Shown in pieces: positions 14,772 to 15,608 of a stretch of DNA of 15,608 bases. Each line of letters opens with the position of its first letter. The stretch's first letter is position 1. The stretch is from an uncultured Prevotella sp. (lineage in GTDB: Bacteria; Bacteroidota; Bacteroidia; Bacteroidales; Bacteroidaceae), in NCBI GenBank assembly GCA_900553965.1, contig USFX01000039.1:1-15608 (forward strand). Reading direction: 5' to 3'. The translations under genes were made by a program, and so were the position numbers. The notes under the pieces are model-generated. The model was not told the DNA's origin. It did no database searches and saw only the letters and a list, made by a program, of their open reading frames with translations.

Positions 14772-14803
14772 CAAAGATAACAAAATTTCTCAATACTTAC
14801 AAT
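14772..14803 (-). promoter_or_regulatory. Promoter of the glycogen operon
   Basis: On the minus strand, ATTG (14803-14800) and TATCTTTG (14779-14772) are separated by exactly 20 bases, a good match to TTTG-N19-21-TAnnTTTG. Transcription would start near 14765, a short leader before ATG 14751. This position argues against the upstream in-frame start at 14793. Confidence 0.75.
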
Positions 14804-14853
14804 AAAATCACATATTAAATAAAAAAAGGCGCACTTTCCTTGATTTAATTTAG

Positions 14854-14861
14854 TAACTTTG
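14854..14861 (+). promoter_or_regulatory. -7 box of the small secreted protein gene
   Basis: TAACTTTG matches TAnnTTTG 23 bases before ATG 14885. No TTTG is present at -33. It is divergent from the glycogen promoter about 50 bases away. Confidence 0.6.
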
Positions 14862-14884
14862 CGAAAACAAAAACCTCCATAAGC

Positions 14885-15310
14885 ATGAATAAATATATCC
14901 TCACAGCCATATTGCTCTTCATGTCCATCAGCCTCTCGGCACAAAAAGAAAGCATGACATTCAAAGGACATTTCTATAATAAAGAATATGATATATACCT
15001 AATCATAGACTTATATGATATGGATGTGGAAGTTCCTAACCACTCCATGTTCGGCAATCTTCCCGGCTATCTCGGCAAACGGCTCAACAACTTCTACTGG
15101 CTCGTCACATCCGGAAAAATCAAAAACGATTCCTATGCCGAACTCGACATGATTAACGATTTCGGCAGTGAAGACACAAGAGTCAGCCTGAAACAAATCA
15201 ACGACAGTACACTCATATTCAAGCAGGAAGAAGGAAGCACCATGAAAATTGCCAATAACGGCAAATGGCAAAAACTACCTAAAGAGCTTAAACTGAAAAA
15301 GAAACTATAA
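14885..15310 (+). CDS. Small secreted protein of unknown function
   Basis: I do not recognise this protein. It is 141 residues with a clear signal peptide (MNKYILTAILLFMSISLSA, cleavage before Q20) and no lipobox, so it should be periplasmic or secreted. The mature part is about 120 residues and has alternating hydrophobic and polar stretches typical of beta strands (DIYLIIDLYDMDVEV, NFYWLVTSGKI, STLIFKQEEGSTMKI), which suggests a small beta-sandwich or beta-barrel-like domain. The C-terminus is lysine-rich (KLPKELKLKKKL). There are no cysteines in the mature chain. It has its own -7 box and is divergent from the glycogen operon, so no functional link is implied. The signal peptide and promoter make it a real gene. 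Confidence 0.8.
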   Translation: MNKYILTAILLFMSISLSAQKESMTFKGHFYNKEYDIYLIIDLYDMDVEVPNHSMFGNLPGYLGKRLNNFYWLVTSGKIKNDSYAELDMINDFGSEDTRVSLKQINDSTLIFKQEEGSTMKIANNGKWQKLPKELKLKKKL

Positions 15311-15311
15311 A

Positions 15312-15415
15312 CTTGTAACTTTAAACTTTAGCGCTGGTGCTTGAAACTTGCGACGTGTTACTTGAAACGTCAAGCACCGGGGTAAAGTTTAAAGTCACAA
15401 GTTTAAAGTTACAAG
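15312..15415. repeat. Nested inverted repeat after the small secreted protein gene
   Basis: The outer arms 15312-15330 and 15383-15401 pair at 18 of 19 positions. A second copy of the right arm (15400-15415) matches the left arm exactly over 16 bases. Inside are GGTGCTTG/CAAGCACC (15336-15343 with 15371-15378) and GACGT/ACGTC (15352-15356 with 15367-15371). The words (ACTTTAAACTT, ACTTGTAAC, ACTTGAAAC) repeat with small changes. No gene is present, and the structure begins just after a stop codon, so it may also help to end that transcript. Confidence 0.75.
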
Positions 15416-15456
15416 AAGAAAACTATGTCCCTACTTTCCCCCTCATCCCGCAGGCA

Positions 15457-15485
15457 CCCTCCCCTTGGGGAGGGCCGGGGGGGGA
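15457..15485. repeat. GC-rich palindrome followed by a G tract
   Basis: CCCTCCCC (15457-15464) and GGGGAGGG (15467-15474) are perfect complements around TT, followed by CC and a run of eight or more G residues. The sequence stands out strongly from the AT-rich surroundings. It has the look of a dispersed intergenic repeat, but only one copy is in this window. Confidence 0.5.
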
Positions 15486-15505
15486 GTGAGGCCCCGCAAC
15501 AATAC

Positions 15506-15548
15506 AAAAAAAAGTTTCCGGAGTGTCATTGCTGACTCTCCGGAAACT
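15506..15548 (-). terminator. rRNA operon terminator
   Basis: Arms 15513-15523 and 15538-15548 form an 11-bp stem, extended after one mismatch by a 4-bp inner stem (15525-15528 with 15533-15536) and a 4-base loop. On the minus strand a T7-8 run follows (complement of A15506-15513). It lies 13 bases beyond the 3' end of the 5S rRNA gene, so it ends the rRNA operon. Confidence 0.9.
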
Positions 15549-15561
15549 CTCGTTGAAAAAA

Positions 15562-15608
15562 GGCGGCCACCTACTCTCCCGCATTGCATCGCAGTACCAT
15601 CGGCGCAG
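15562..15608 (-). rRNA. rrf: 5S ribosomal RNA, 3' part (gene continues beyond window)
   Basis: The minus strand from 15608 to 15562 contains GCCGATGGTACTGC and GGGAGAGTAGGT, the conserved 3' portion of bacterial 5S rRNA, and ends in GGCCGCC just before the terminator. About 47 of the usual 110-120 bases are present. The 23S and 16S genes should lie to the right of the window on the same strand. Confidence 0.93.

Noticed and set aside
14752..14793. Upstream start for the GT3 glycogen synthase
   Set aside because: The promoter at 14772-14803 overlaps this stretch, so the codons would not be in the transcript; ATG 14751 gives the usual family N-terminus.

Overview
The window looks like chromosomal DNA from a Bacteroidetes bacterium, most likely Prevotella or a close relative. 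Evidence: several genes are preceded by the Bacteroidetes -7 box TAnnTTTG, Shine-Dalgarno sequences are absent, the glycogen synthase is of the eukaryote-like GT3 type, there are DUF4369/TlpA envelope proteins, and the OxyR and rubrerythrin are of anaerobe type. GC content is moderate and most genes are ordinary core or envelope genes. I see no phage, transposase, CRISPR array, tRNA or defence island.

Layout. 1-546: the 3' half of pheS (+), closed by a perfect 20-bp hairpin terminator. 719-973: remnant of a YczE/YitT-like membrane protein gene (-). 1188-1730: rubrerythrin (-), divergent from oxyR (2050-2976, +). Their shared 319-bp spacer holds promoter boxes in both directions, an OxyR-like ATAG-N7-CTAT dyad and a perfect TGTGA-N6-TCACA dyad. 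3267-5672: a secreted GH2 beta-galactosidase-like enzyme with its own near-consensus promoter and a long leader. 6092-6700 and 6747-7685: a ThiE/TenI-like protein followed closely by PRPP synthetase. 7944-9050 and 9210-10337: two tandem, recently duplicated DUF4369-thioredoxin proteins. 14751-10493 (-): a glycogen operon, GT3 glycogen synthase then GT35 alpha-glucan phosphorylase, ending in a bidirectional terminator. 14885-15310: a small secreted protein of unknown function. 15562-15608: the 3' end of a 5S rRNA on the minus strand with its terminator, so an rRNA operon runs in from the right.

How the genes fit together. Rubrerythrin and OxyR form a likely peroxide-stress pair in an anaerobe. 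The two glycogen enzymes build and mobilise a storage polysaccharide. The GH2 enzyme probably harvests beta-linked sugars in the periplasm, and the TlpA-like proteins handle envelope thiol-disulfide chemistry. PRPP synthetase supplies the precursor for nucleotides and some amino acids.

The most unusual material is intergenic. Four spacers (around 3150-3215, 5686-5970, 7686-7943 and 15312-15415) are built from short repeated words arranged as nested inverted repeats. The hairpins on the two sides of the GH2 gene share a 16-base core and look like copies of one repeat family. I did not find a convincing new multi-gene system; the repeats and the regulatory dyads are the best leads.
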